Below, in pieces: positions 42,718 through 52,952 of a stretch of 64,000 bases of DNA; the first letter of the stretch is position 1; every line of letters starts with the position of its first letter. The stretch is taken from the NCBI RefSeq assembly GCF_014898815.1, contig NW_026515513.1, forward strand, positions 806,001 through 870,000, written 5' to 3'. Source of the stretch: Panonychus citri. Lineage: Eukaryota; Arthropoda; Arachnida; Trombidiformes; Tetranychidae. The position numbers and the translations under genes are program-made. The notes beneath the pieces were generated by a model. The model ran no database searches. It was not told where the DNA came from and was given only the letters and a program-made list of their open reading frames with translations.

Positions 42718-42890
42718 TTAAACACCACGTTCAAGCTGAGATAATTTTGATTTTATTAATTCTTCAAGTACAAACAATTCACAATAAAATTTGTTTAACT
42801 AAAGAGATTATGTCTGCAAGATTTAATCGCATGAGTGAGTGTATTTTATATTAATAATACATGTCTCTTGATATACTACTACTTTTTAGC

Positions 42891-44159
42891 TCAATTTTTG
42901 ACGCTAAAATATTCGTATAACATGATAAATGTAACAGTTAAAGATCCATAAAGCAGAATAGCGAAAGGAACATGAAGATAGCTCAAGTTGATTGGAACAA
43001 CAGAAGCTTTGGTTGTTAAAACACCTTCCATACATGATATCGGTGCTTTTTCAAGAGAGAAACATTTCAATCGTATTTTATTAATCACTCGACTGAACAT
43101 AAGTCCAGCTTCAAATGAACGATAGCTTCGATTGAATACGATTTTACTTGATTTCGGGCGATTATTCTTATTCACCATTAATCCAGATAATGATTTAAAA
43201 ATCGGGTTCACTGAATTATCAAATGGTTCACTAGCTTCTTCTTTTCGGGCTATAAGACAGCCCAAACTTTTATGTAGATGAAAAAGTGGCTTATAATTAA
43301 CTTCGACCAATCGATCACGCCGAGAGTATTGGTAAATATCTTTAAGAGTGAAATTTTTCAACTCGAGAACAGTTAATCGTGATTCGGCTCTACGAATTAC
43401 AGGGTGATTGCTATTTTGAAATTCAGATAAACATTGACAAGTTTCTGGAACAAAAAGTTTATAATCGTATTTCAAAATGTCCATGAGATTATTAAGTTTA
43501 AGATAATTTATATTAGATACAAGACCAGTGGTCAATGAGCCCGATAATAATCTACCTGCTAAAAATAAGGACAATATTGTGAACGCCAAAACCAATCGAT
43601 TTGAACCAGTAGAAAATGAATTTTGTGATAAGATGTACTCAAAAAGATACCAAAAAATATCTGAAAAGTAATTAGAAGGCTCTTGGTGTTTGATAATCAA
43701 GACAAGAAGAACCAAAAGTCCGGTAAATATAAGAGATAATGTCAAGCAAAACCAAGGTTCGAACACAAATAAGAAACCAAAAAAAGTTGAATAATCCACG
43801 TTTACTTTGAGTTTCTTCTTGTAACCTAAATAACATTCATCTTCCGTTGAAACTGAAGCCGTGGTTAAATTCACACCAACACTCATCAAGTTTCTGTACG
43901 AAGTTGGCATGAAAAAGTCGATACTTCCAGATTGAAGGTCAGCAAGTCCACCAGTACATGTGCGATTGGATAAACATAACGATGTTATATGACTTGCAGA
44001 AGGAATGAAAGTAAAATTTGCTAGTAGGTCATTGAATATTGAAGACAAAATGGCCGTTGCAAATGGACTCAAAGATCCACCAAGCGTATTTCGGCTTTTT
44101 ATATACCAAAAAGGTGGATATTCCCAAGTTCCACCCCGTATCGATATCATGTTTAACAT
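42891..44159 (-). CDS. Ionotropic-receptor-like protein
   Basis: Single exon, about 422 residues from ATG 44159 (or 419 from the ATG at 44150; an upstream TTG is ignored). S1 half with the Cys pair LCLSNRTC, DLQSGSIDFFMPTSYRNL, DECYLGYKKKLKVNVDYSTF. Membrane segment 1 is at about 127-154 and segment 2 at about 187-208. Before segment 2 it has the NRL arginine, and after it AGRLLSGSLTTGLVS, the position where ionotropic receptors carry their TM2 gate. S2 has ETCQCLSEFQNS and RSYRSFEAGLMFSRVINKIR; the last membrane segment is at about 390-412. First of three same-strand copies, with unrelated spacer of about 1 kb to the next. Intact; ligand unknown. Confidence 0.68.
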   Translation of the reverse strand: MLNMISIRGGTWEYPPFWYIKSRNTLGGSLSPFATAILSSIFNDLLANFTFIPSASHITSLCLSNRTCTGGLADLQSGSIDFFMPTSYRNLMSVGVNLTTASVSTEDECYLGYKKKLKVNVDYSTFFGFLFVFEPWFCLTLSLIFTGLLVLLVLIIKHQEPSNYFSDIFWYLFEYILSQNSFSTGSNRLVLAFTILSLFLAGRLLSGSLTTGLVSNINYLKLNNLMDILKYDYKLFVPETCQCLSEFQNSNHPVIRRAESRLTVLELKNFTLKDIYQYSRRDRLVEVNYKPLFHLHKSLGCLIARKEEASEPFDNSVNPIFKSLSGLMVNKNNRPKSSKIVFNRSYRSFEAGLMFSRVINKIRLKCFSLEKAPISCMEGVLTTKASVVPINLSYLHVPFAILLYGSLTVTFIMLYEYFSVKN

Positions 44160-45207
44160 CAAAGAAACGAACGAAGTTCAATCAATGGGCACATTTTTTT
44201 CACCTTAGTCATCTAGTCGATTAACTCCTTTTGAATCAAATTGAATCACAGTTTACTGAGAAAATGAAATAACTGAAACGTATCAAAACTGATAGATGTA
44301 TATTGTAGCTATAGATACGAGCTCAAGCTGTGATTGAAAGTCGATGAATTAATGTTGAAAGTTCCATGACTTTATATAATTATTGAAATTCAAACTAAGA
44401 TTTCAAATCGACCAGAATTTAATTGAAAATGGAGTAAAGTTTCGTTCACGAATCCAATAACGTGTAACTGCTTATTTTCATAATTACTTCGAATCGATCG
44501 AGTTTAATAATGATGACCATCGAGTAGTTTATGGTTGGAATTGTCAATCAATTGTAAATTCAAACTTGAAAAGTTTGATTAACTAATTAGCATTCTAATC
44601 ACAAAAGAAAATTAATCAAATATTCTGATTGGACATTTGCATAAAATTACAAAAAAAAATAGTTTTGATTTTGCAACAAAATTCAACTCAACAACTTTTG
44701 TAACAGCTAAATCATTAATAAATTTAATTCAATTAAATTTCTTAATTAGTATCATAGTACATGTTGGCTTACGTGTGATAATTAAATCCTATCACTAATA
44801 TACTAACAAATATCACATTAATGTATTTCATTCTCAAGGTTTGGCAATGAAACCTCATATGTTTCTACTGAAAATTCATAATGAACTGTTTCCGATTCAC
44901 CAAATTCAGTCTTCAGTTTCGATCCAATTAACTTTCTATTGATTCAAATGTTCACCATGAAATTTTTATGAGTTATAACGAACCCAAGTTCAAGGACAAT
45001 CACTGTTTCCCTTGAGCTTTCAATCTATCGATTGAATGCAATTAGTAAATTCTAATTACATGTAAGAATCTTGAAAATTGAATTGAAAAAAAAGTATTCC
45101 CACCAAGATACGACGAATACAATGAATTGAGCATAGGCAGTCAAAGGTTATGGCTTTGGGTCGATTTGAATATCCGTGAGAATTAAATAAAATATTAATA
45201 ATTTGTT
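44160..45207. other. Spacer; 44905-45105 is the source-like copy of a duplicated flank
   Basis: Upstream region of the gene above and 3' flank of the next. The segment 44905-45105 recurs at 28680-28896. Confidence 0.6.
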
Positions 45208-46509
45208 TTAGGATTTTACTTTATTCACAATTGTAACTTTTGACTTGAGAAATGGGATTTCATATTCTATGATGAAGATAATTAATGCGAAAAATTGGCT
45301 AACAATTAGAAGAACCAGTAAAAGTCCATAGTTTTGTTGAACTAATGGAGTGAATTTAATTTGGTCGTAATTTTTACCAACCTCAAGTTTACATTTTCGT
45401 TTGAAATTTTCAGATTTACTTGGATAATATCTGTCATAAGCTTTGAAGTAAATGTAACTTTCAAGCCAAGAATATAATCGTCGAGTGATCAAATTTTTAA
45501 CCATCGTTTCAAGATTATTATTGATTATTGTTACACCAATTGATTTGTCAAAGTTTGAAGTCTTCTCATAAATTCGTGGTTCCATATATTTGATACAAGA
45601 ACTTTGACTTTTCCGATAGACTAACAGGTCTTCTTTTACCTTATCCAATTCCCAATCAGGTCCAAGGTAAACAAAGTCTGATTCAAATCCTTGGATCAAT
45701 TCAGTAAACCGAAGAAAATGTTTCATGATAACAAACGAAGATAAAATCTGTTTCTTATGAGGATATTCCGAAATCGTCAGAGTTTTATAACAAGATGAAG
45801 GTGTGGCGATGATTGCGGTTAAATTGACCGTTAAAATATCTTGTAAACTCGTAACTGGCTCATGTTTATCGGTCACTGTTAGGTCAGTATGAAAACCAGC
45901 CGAGTAAATGGTTCGGAGTGACAACAATGAGATAATAATAAAACCAATGATAAATTTTTGTCTAAACTTGGTGACACTTGGGAGTAAACCATTGAAAACA
46001 ATTGCAATCATTTGATAATAAATTTCTGTATAGCAATTAACTGAATTTAAAGTGTTCTCATTTAGTTTTCTTACCATTTTCAATAGAAAGGTAAAAAGTA
46101 TCATCAATAAAAGTGCTGAGAGAGGGTCAACCTCAGCCATATTGGTTAAACAATCAAGTTGGCTGATCTTTAAATTAGATTCGTAGTGAGTTAAAAATAT
46201 ACACGAGGTTTCAACCAATGTTGTAGCAATTGATAAATTGGGGTAAACAGAATCAAGTAAATTTAAATCTTGGGTCAAAAAATAAACTGACCCTTTACCT
46301 GATTGTAAATACTGAGCTCCACCAAAACAGGAACCATTGAGACATCCTGATTGAGATTTACCAACATCGATCCAGGTAATATTAACATCAGAGAATAGGT
46401 CAAGTGATCGACGACGGAAAACTGGAGCTAAAGTACCGATCACCGAGTTCGTAGCATTATCAACAGAATAGGCTGGTGCCCGTGAAGGTAGCAAAAGTTT
46501 TACATTCAT
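45208..46509 (-). CDS. Ionotropic-receptor-like protein, divergent subtype
   Basis: Single exon, 433 residues from ATG 46509. The layout is the same, but this is a separate branch. S1 begins MNVKLLLPSRAPAY, with the Cys pair GCLNGSC, YLQSGKGSVYFLTQDLNLLDS (counterpart of the LQ-G-VD...LDS block) and ETSCIFLTHYESNLK in place of the CYLGYKKKLK block. Membrane segment 1 is at about 128-147 (PLSALLLMILFTFLLKMV), segment 2 at about 185-206 (KFIIGFIIISLLSLRTIYSAGFHTDLT), and the last segment at about 398-420 (LLLVLLIVSQFFALIIFIIEYEI). Cys at SSCYKT and SSCIKY. A partial, nearly identical duplicate lies at 28897-29421 and a shard at 42669. No signal peptide. Confidence 0.66.
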   Translation of the reverse strand: MNVKLLLPSRAPAYSVDNATNSVIGTLAPVFRRRSLDLFSDVNITWIDVGKSQSGCLNGSCFGGAQYLQSGKGSVYFLTQDLNLLDSVYPNLSIATTLVETSCIFLTHYESNLKISQLDCLTNMAEVDPLSALLLMILFTFLLKMVRKLNENTLNSVNCYTEIYYQMIAIVFNGLLPSVTKFRQKFIIGFIIISLLSLRTIYSAGFHTDLTVTDKHEPVTSLQDILTVNLTAIIATPSSCYKTLTISEYPHKKQILSSFVIMKHFLRFTELIQGFESDFVYLGPDWELDKVKEDLLVYRKSQSSCIKYMEPRIYEKTSNFDKSIGVTIINNNLETMVKNLITRRLYSWLESYIYFKAYDRYYPSKSENFKRKCKLEVGKNYDQIKFTPLVQQNYGLLLVLLIVSQFFALIIFIIEYEIPFLKSKVTIVNKVKS

Positions 46510-46998
46510 TTTTTTGTTCCTTGGAAAAAGATTTGATTGTTAAACTGAACTATCGACAATGAATTTGATAACATTTTTCAATTCTCAATTCTTGATCTGG
46601 GAATATCTTGAAATAAATGTTACTTAAATGATCTGAATATTAATCAAATTGTTAAAAAATGGTGATTTTAATTTTAGATTAATAATAACCATTTTCTTGT
46701 GGTCAATCAATACACATAATGATAGTAACTTTGACATTTGTTTTTCAATTTGCATTTTAACTGGAAAATCATTAGTTAGCCATGTTTTTTGGTTTCCAAT
46801 TCACTTGAATAATTTAATTCTTGCAAAGATAAATTAGGGAATCAGGCAACTTTTAACTAGTTTGCTTTTTCGGTTGATAATCCATAGCGAACACGTTTGT
46901 GAACTTTACCTCGATGGTCAATTCCCAAGACGAATGAGAAACTGCCTCTACTCCAGTTTTATCTGAATTTGTTGGTAGTCGATGAAATTAGTTCGTAC
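46510..46998. other. AT-rich spacer between receptor-like genes
   Basis: A short plus-strand frame (46649-46837) is not supported by any similarity. Confidence 0.4.
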
Positions 46999-48285
46999 CT
47001 AGTAAAAGTATATTTCTATCAACTGATCATTGTTTCCAATTATCCGTTCAATTGTAACGATAACTAGTGCAATTGCATAGCCAAAAATCAGAATCATGAA
47101 AGGAGTTTGCAGATAAATGGATGATATTGGAATGAAAACAACTTTATTTTCGACTTTTCCTTCGGTACAAGCTGTAGAAATATCGGACAAGCCATAACAA
47201 TTGAGAAAACTTTTGAGAACATATCGATTTGTGATTAGAACACCTTCATAAGCTGAATAAGTCCGTCTCATTATAATCGCTTGAATTTCTGGCGACGATC
47301 TTGTATTCATAAAGTAACCTGTCGAGTCTTTGAACAATGAATTTTCTGAAATTTCATAAGGTTCAGATTCTTCCTCTTTTCGTGCAGTAAGACAACCGAT
47401 ACTTTTGTACGCAATGAACGCAACTTTCGAGAGGATTGTAGCCTTTTTATCTTGTCGAGAATACGAATAAATTTCATTGATCGATTTTCCCACCAACGAG
47501 TAAGTTATTGATCGAGAGGCAACTTGCCTGGATAAAAGGTCAGTTCCATCTTTAAGCTTGTGTCGGCAGTTACTATTCTCGTGTATAATTGCTTGATAAT
47601 CGTGCTTGATTAAATCACTTAGAGTCTCTATTTTAACATAATCCTGATTAGATACTAGGCCAGTTTTGAGGGAGCTCGATAAAAGTTTTCCGCTGAATAT
47701 AAGAGGTAAAATCATCAAGATGAGAGGTAATCTATTTAAAATGGACCAAACTGTATTGTAATTTTGACCTAACAAGTATCCAAAAAGGTTCCAATAGATG
47801 TCGATTATGTCCATTGAAGGTTGTTGATGTTTAATGAGTGAACATAAAATAACAGAGAAACCCGGAAGCAGAAATGATAATATTAACCAGAAATATTGAT
47901 CAAACGAAAGTATGAGACCGGAAAAGGATGAATAGTGTAAACTGGGTGATAACTTTTTCTTATATGTAAGGTAACATTGACCTTCCCAAAGGGACGTGGT
48001 TGTTGTTAAATTGATTCCAATTGATTCAAGTTGAGCATAAGATGTCGGGCTAACGAAATCAACTAGACCATTTTGTAGGTAACCCAATGTTGTGGTACAA
48101 AGTCCGTCGCTTGAACAAGCGGTTGAATTGGCATTTTTTATTGAGACAAATGTTATATTCACTTTGTTCAATACGTTCATTACGGTTTCCATTGCGAACG
48201 GGGCCAAAAAACCGCCAAGAGTATTTGGACTTGTCACATAAAAACCCGGAGGATTGTTATGAATTCCAACTCGAATCGTTGTCAT
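46999..48285 (-). CDS. Ionotropic-receptor-like protein
   Basis: Single exon, 428 residues from ATG 48285. The frame is open to 48309 but only with a GTG. S1: TIRVGIHNNPPGFYV, Cys pair ACSSDGLC, YLQNGLVDFVSPTSYAQLES, GQCYLTYKKKLSPSLHYSSF. Membrane segment 1 at about 127-152, an amphipathic pore-like region at 155-175 (IDIYWNLFGYLLGQN), and segment 2 at about 185-206 with the NRLPLILMILPLIFSGKLLSSSLKTGLVS pattern (only the hallmark positions matter: Arg before, Leu-Ser-Ser-Ser-Leu after). S2 has HENSNCRHKLKDG and RTYSAYEGVLITNR, and the last membrane segment is at about 398-420. Tandem with the two preceding receptor-like genes on the same strand. Intact. Confidence 0.68.
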   Translation of the reverse strand: MTTIRVGIHNNPPGFYVTSPNTLGGFLAPFAMETVMNVLNKVNITFVSIKNANSTACSSDGLCTTTLGYLQNGLVDFVSPTSYAQLESIGINLTTTTSLWEGQCYLTYKKKLSPSLHYSSFSGLILSFDQYFWLILSFLLPGFSVILCSLIKHQQPSMDIIDIYWNLFGYLLGQNYNTVWSILNRLPLILMILPLIFSGKLLSSSLKTGLVSNQDYVKIETLSDLIKHDYQAIIHENSNCRHKLKDGTDLLSRQVASRSITYSLVGKSINEIYSYSRQDKKATILSKVAFIAYKSIGCLTARKEEESEPYEISENSLFKDSTGYFMNTRSSPEIQAIIMRRTYSAYEGVLITNRYVLKSFLNCYGLSDISTACTEGKVENKVVFIPISSIYLQTPFMILIFGYAIALVIVTIERIIGNNDQLIEIYFY

Positions 48286-49191
48286 TTCCGTGAAAAACAA
48301 TTTCGACACAATCGTGATTTAAACCATGGAAACAATTAAACTTGGTTTTGTTGGTTGATCGTTTAACCAAATTGATCTGGATTTTTTTTCTTCTTGATCT
48401 TATTTCTCCATCTAAATCAATTGTGGGAGTTAAACTGAATTCAATTAACCCAAAATATTCAAATGATTTGAATTAACATGAGTAATTTATTCAATAACCA
48501 TTAGGTAACTTTTTTTTTATCATTTAACTTTCTTGAGAAAAAAATTGTTACAATTACTGTTACTATTAATATTGGAAAAATAAATTACAGCTCAACAATT
48601 AAACTTTCGAACCCTCGTGTCCAAATGTCCATTCGACCTTCGAAGGTCATCTAATGCTGATAACCTTCAATATCCATTTATGATAATTTCTTCAGATACA
48701 TTGATCAATATATTCAATTGATGGATAAAAAAAGAGATAAATTTTTACAATTAAAATAAAATATTATTTTAATTTGATGATTGTTTTCATCAAAAAAAAA
48801 AAACATTGCACAATTAAATTATTAATGAATTTGATTAACAATTGATAGGTTTGTTTTTATATTGTTTAGTAGGAACAATTAGCAGAGAAAGATATGAATA
48901 GTTTAAGGAATGGATTAATTGTGAAAATAATTTTTCAACCTTAATTAATGGCATTTTTGAAGCATGATTGGTAATTGTAGTTGGACTTTGACTGTGTCTT
49001 TTGTGGGTTAGTTAATTTAAAATTGATACAATTGATCACAGATCTTGTTATATTGCGGCTCTTAGAGATATTTAAAACGGTTAATTAAAATTTTAAAATA
49101 GTTATTCGCGTGTTGATTTGTTGATAAAGGGATTGTAATGTTTTAAAAATTAAACATTTTTTCAATCAGCTGATTGGAGACAATTAAACAC
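48286..49191. other. AT-rich spacer
   Basis: Separates the receptor cluster from WDSUB1. A poly(A) run near 48793; nothing else. Confidence 0.4.
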
Positions 49192-51966
49192 TCAAGGTAA
49201 TTGATATCTTTTGGCCAAAAGTTTTAAAGTCCGATTAGGAATCAAACGGTCATCAGTGAAAGGATCATTGGTCATTGGACTTGTATTGTTACCATTTTCC
49301 ACCCATTCAGTGATCGCGGTTCTTTCATAAGTGTAACCATCTAAATCAATAATCAAGAAATATCGTGAGTTAAATTTGATTTGAGTTTTTCATTGAAAAT
49401 TTACCTGAAGCTACAACAGGATCTTTCATTAGTTCATGAGTTATTGGACAGAATAATTCATCAGGCATTGATATATCGTCTTCATTTGCAAAGTGTTGCC
49501 ATAAAGGATTTCGTAAGGCTTGGACTCCTCGCAAGATTTTATTTCGATGACCCAAAGTTGCTGTAGGGAAAAACAAACCAGAAATAAAATTAATTATTTG
49601 ATGAACATTAAGTGTCAAATGTGATCGTTTACTCAACTAATTTTCAACATTGTCAACAGGACATCATGCGAAAGGTGAAGAAGTTCAGTTCCGTCAATTT
49701 CGTTAGTCTTAAAAACTTCACTATACTGAGATAGATTGAGCGTTTCAAGCCACTGGTTGACTTGTTCAACTGACCAACGAGAAACCAGGTTGGCATTGGT
49801 ACCTAAACTGAAAGAAGCACCTCTTATACGATTGGGATAAGTTGTTTCAGGAGATTCATCATTATCATCGGTGGATGGAGTATCAAGATAAGCACTCAGA
49901 TTCCAAATGATTACAGTTTTATCATTTGATCCAGTTGCCAAGAGACTATTATTAGCAGAAAAAGCACAACAAGTTACATATCGATTGTGACCTTCAAGAC
50001 GACGAATTATAGTCCCAGACTCAATAGACCAAATGATTATCGTTTTGTCTCCAGCACTAGAAAATATTACAATCAAAGAAACAAACAAGAAGAAAAAAAT
50101 TAATATCTAATCGCTAATCAATATCTAATGGTTTCCAGACATTCATCATTAAAATCAAACGAAAAATATTACGATTGATCAAGTAATTGAAATCAATGGG
50201 CTATGATTTTGTTTTGATTGTAACGATTTTAACTGCTAATTTATATATATATTTAAAGCACATACGCTGATGCAAGAAGTGTACCATCGTTTGAAAAACG
50301 ACAACAATAAACGTTACCACTGTGACCTGAAAGACTGTGGTAAAGGACAATTGAACATTTTGATCCACCCTTAACACGCCACAATTTAACTAAATCGTCG
50401 TTACCACAAGAAGCGAGCAGATAGTAGCTTTGTAATGGACCATTCGTGGCTGGAAAATTAGATTAAGAGCAGAAAGAGAAACAATTAAGAGATTTTCAAT
50501 GGACCAATATAGCAAAATAATGAATAGAAAGATATTATTATTTATTAATATGCAATAAAGATATTTATTAATATTAATAATTAGATTTATGGAATATCAA
50601 AGTCATGCAACGTAACAATTGTATCCAAGTGTAAAAGTAACAGGGAGAAAAGGAGACGCCTGATTAGTAGCAATTAAAATTTCGCCTATTTAATAGAAAT
50701 CGATCAATAATCAATTAGATTTCCTATCTTTCTATTTGAATTGTTTAGAAAATAATTGAGAAAATTCTGTGAAAATAAAATATTGATTTCTTTTTTTTCA
50801 CTAGTCAATTGATAGTTTTGTTGTGTTAATGATTGAAGAGAAATTTTTGATTGATTGATTAATTGATTTCTTTTCAGTTTTTGATATTGATTAAAGGGGA
50901 AAAGGAGGTGAGAAGGGGAGAAAATTGTAATTTAAATGTTATAATGATGATAACATTCAACATTAGTGACAATTAATGGGTAAGATGAGAAATCGATTGA
51001 TAAAAATTACATATTTCCTAAAGTTCCAAGGACTATTTTGTTTGTACGTGTTTTGAGTTTTATATTAGTTATTGTACTTTGAATTAGTTATTTTGGATCA
51101 ATTTGCATTATGAGAATAAGATTAAAGTTTAAAAAACTAATGGTTAATGGCATTAATTGGATAGGGAGAGAGAGAGAGAGAGAGAGAGAGTGAAGTATCT
51201 ACAAAGGTAAATGTGCAAATAAAATCAATACCTTCCACGGACTCACCGTTAACCTCGTACTGAGGATTGAAATCAGATGAGACTACACCCAAATCATGAG
51301 CTTCCGAAATAGTTAATAAACATTTACCATGACCATGACGTGCATCCCACATTTTTAATTCACCTGAGGTTGCACCAGAAATCAGGTAAGCTGAATCGGG
51401 TGAAAAGGCACAAGTAGTGACCATTGCTTCATGTCCGGTTAATGATCTTACCAAAGATCGAGTACTAATATCCCAAAGGCAGATCTTTTCATCATCACCA
51501 GCGGTCACCAAGATAGCTGAAGAAGGTGAGAAACAGCAAACTCTTATTGCACAATTGGTTGGATTAAGAAGCCGAACAACTTGATCACCAGTCTATGAGG
51601 ATTAAAAAAGATTAAGCGATAATTTTTACATCTAAATAATATGAATTACATGTAGTATTAAATGATCAATGATTCTATTGTTACCTGTGAATTCCATAGG
51701 ATGAGATAACCATCCGTTGAAACTGAGGCCAAAATTGTACCGAAAGGTGAAAATCGTACACAATTTACTCCATAATTGTGACCATTTAAAGGTGATTTTA
51801 ATGGGGATTCTGTACACTCTTCGAAATATCCATCATCTTTACATTTCCAGAATCTAATGGATTTGTCATTAGATGATGAGACGACAATTTTATTCCCATT
51901 AAAGTCAACCCATGTAACATCCGATGTGTGACCTTCCAAGGTTTGAAATCTGTCAATCGAAGCCAT
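49192..51966 (-). CDS. WDSUB1: WD repeat, SAM and U-box domain protein 1
   Basis: Six exons: 51966-51685, 51592-51232, 50449-50266, 50056-49638, 49560-49405, 49340-49192, giving 516 residues (vertebrate WDSUB1 about 476). Seven WD repeats fill residues 1 to about 330 (for example LEGHTSDVTWVDF, KSIRFWKC, LTGHEAMVTTCAF, LSGHSGNVYCCRF, LEGHNRYVTCCAF...VIIWNL). A SAM domain follows at about 370-418 (WSVEQVNQWLETLNLSQY), then a U-box at about 448-514 (LFCPITHELMKDPV, DGYTYERTAITEW). U-box proteins are E3 ubiquitin ligases; the WD propeller and SAM domain select partners. All introns are GT-AG. The donor of intron 4 (49637, GTTGAG) is weak but is the only choice that keeps the SAM domain in frame. 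An (AG)n tract sits in intron 2. Confidence 0.95.
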
Positions 51967-52952
51967 ATCTCAATCTCGATATGGTGTAGATTAATTAACA
52001 ATCTATCCAATCAATTATTGACAGTAAATGTGAATCTGTAAACAACAGGAAACAAAAAAAAACAAAAGGTAAATAAAAAAATAAATCAACAAGATGATAA
52101 TTAGAGAAGAAAAAATCATATTTTTTATATCCCATAATTTACCAAGTAAACATGATAGAGAAACAAAAATCAACTTACCCCGAATCAAATCACTTATTAT
52201 GATCAAGATTACCTTTGATAATTGAAACAGAGCCGGACAAGGTAACAATCAAGCTGAATTAAATCAACAATAACATCAATTAAAACCATCTGATCAAAAA
52301 TCAGAAAAATCATACAAATTGTTGATTCTCTGGACCAACAAATGAACGAAACATAAAATCACAATCGATTCAATTCAACCCCAACAAGTGAAAATTAAAT
52401 TGCTAATAAAATATAATCGAAAGGTAAAGAGACGAAAACCAAACAATCAAAGTTCCAAAATAATAATAATATTAACCATAAAAAAAGAAGATTGAAATCA
52501 TCAGATTTGTTTACATTCACAGAGAATAAAAAAATTGACTAACATGCGTCATGCAAGAATTAACAGATTATCATCCAAAACGAAAATCAAACCAACAGAT
52601 AACCAGGAACAAAATTAAGACGAAGAATAAAAATAAAATCAATTGGTTTCTCTCAAAGTAATTGAGATTAAATTGTCAACAATTAGAAAGCAAAATTATG
52701 GAACAACAAAAAAACGAAAACAATTTTGATTCTCAAAAACGAAAATTGTTCCCAAAGAGTTGGTACAGTTTTCGACTCGGAGATGGAGCCACTGGCGGCG
52801 AAAATTCGGTTCTCCTCAAGGCTGAAAGGCTCCAATTTCTGTTTCCAAGCTGAAGAGAAAAGTGAATTTTAGTTGGTTAGCAACAAGAAAACAACCCTGA
52901 GTTTGGTAACCAAAACGTTGTCTTGGTTGTCTTCGGTAATCAGGCAACAAGG
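51967..52952. promoter_or_regulatory. Shared upstream region of WDSUB1 (-) and RFX (+)
   Basis: About 1 kb between two divergent starts, hence a candidate bidirectional promoter. The part near 52770-52950 is less AT-rich (GGAGATGGAGCCACTGGCGG) and may be the RFX 5' untranslated leader. No core motif is asserted. Confidence 0.45.

Noticed and set aside
51170..51190. Coding continuation of WDSUB1 into a Ser-Leu repeat
   Set aside because: This is the (AG)n microsatellite in intron 2, beyond the donor at 51231.
52923..52952. Ten-residue N-terminal extension of RFX
   Set aside because: Starts with TTG; the first ATG is at 52953.
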